From Herbaspirillum sp. RV1423 (GTDB lineage Bacteria > Pseudomonadota > Gammaproteobacteria > Burkholderiales > Burkholderiaceae_D): a stretch of DNA of 64,000 nt. The notes below the pieces were generated by a model, which searched no databases, was not told the origin of the DNA, and was given only the letters and a program-made list of their open reading frames with translations. The DNA lies in the NCBI RefSeq assembly GCF_000577615.1, contig NZ_CBXX010000036.1, positions 35,634 to 99,633 of the forward strand, read 5' to 3'. Position numbers and translations under genes: made by a program. Of this stretch, positions 63,881 to 64,000 are shown piece after piece (the stretch's first letter is position 1; the number at the start of each line of letters is the position of its first letter).

Positions 63881-63983
63881 CCGTCCGTTGAAGTAAAAGT
63901 GCCCGATTATCTGAAGCGAATTTGCCAATCGCCGCCGCATATGAAGCAAAAGTGCCGCAATCCCGTCGCTCCAGAACGGACGG
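63881..63983. repeat. Multiple short repeats, possible IS21-type end
   Basis: Three related 14-mers, GAAGTAAAAGTGCC (63890), GAAGCGAATTTGCC (63913) and GAAGCAAAAGTGCC (63943), lie between the inverted pair CCGTCCGTT (63881-63889) and AACGGACGG (63975-63983). Several spaced copies of an AAAAGTGCC-type box are typical of IS21-family ends. No transposase is visible before the window ends, so this is tentative. Confidence 0.4.
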
Positions 63984-64000
63984 CTAATAAAGGCGGTAAG

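Overview
The window reads as a chromosomal stretch of a Gram-negative betaproteobacterium, most likely Burkholderiales (Oxalobacteraceae-like). The grounds are high-GC housekeeping-type genes, a phosphonoacetate-hydrolase cluster, NodT-type outer-membrane lipoproteins, CzcA-type efflux and a Xer/dif-like site of proteobacterial type. The genus is not proven. A conserved-looking left part is followed by a mosaic of mobile DNA, defence-like genes and metal-response genes.

Layout. (1) 1-7269: a dipeptide/oligopeptide ABC importer operon (binding protein cut by the window edge, two permeases, a fused double ATPase), then a cupin, an M20 amidohydrolase and a class II aldolase. (2) 7286-10924: a phosphonoacetate hydrolase (phnA) and an OPA-type transporter, divergent from a LysR regulator. 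(3) 10925-16400: a decay zone. It holds fragments of a filamentous-phage (inovirus) replication gene and secretin, a protein with 48-residue PPxY-containing repeats, an IS3-type fragment, an F420-like oxidoreductase/HxlR pair, two broken LysR genes and a TetR gene. (4) 16557-23829: a complete RND drug-efflux system with its TetR regulator and two matching operators, then a frameshifted SDR gene. (5) 23830-25950: IS630 debris and a DASS carboxylate transporter.

(6) 26072-36427: an accessory island. It starts with an inovirus-type Rep gene and carries an FRG-domain/SIR2-domain gene pair. Three copies of a terminator plus small coiled-coil membrane protein module are interleaved with an effector-like ORF and an FNR-type regulator. 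A dif-like Xer site and a large Mrr-nuclease/STAND NTPase gene close it. The FRG-SIR2 pair and the STAND nuclease look like anti-phage genes. (7) 36448-47866: Tn3-family (Tn4651-like) machinery. A tnpT/resolution-site/truncated tnpS unit is separated by an unfamiliar cargo operon from a complete tnpS-exonuclease-tnpA-tnpC operon. The cargo includes a PfkB-GGDEF fusion, a methyltransferase, a lipoprotein and unknown genes.

(8) 47972-64000: envelope and metal stress. The genes are an MFS transporter, a QseBC/PmrAB-like two-component system, a CzcCBA-type RND efflux operon, a DedA-PAP2-LssY protein and a Pro/Tyr-rich exported protein. A bufferin (copper-binding RiPP) operon follows, whose precursor gene has lost its signal peptide at the edge of a Tn3-type inverted repeat. 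Right of that repeat lie a CsoR/RcnR-type sensor and an RcnA-type nickel/cobalt exporter. No rRNA, tRNA or CRISPR array was seen.
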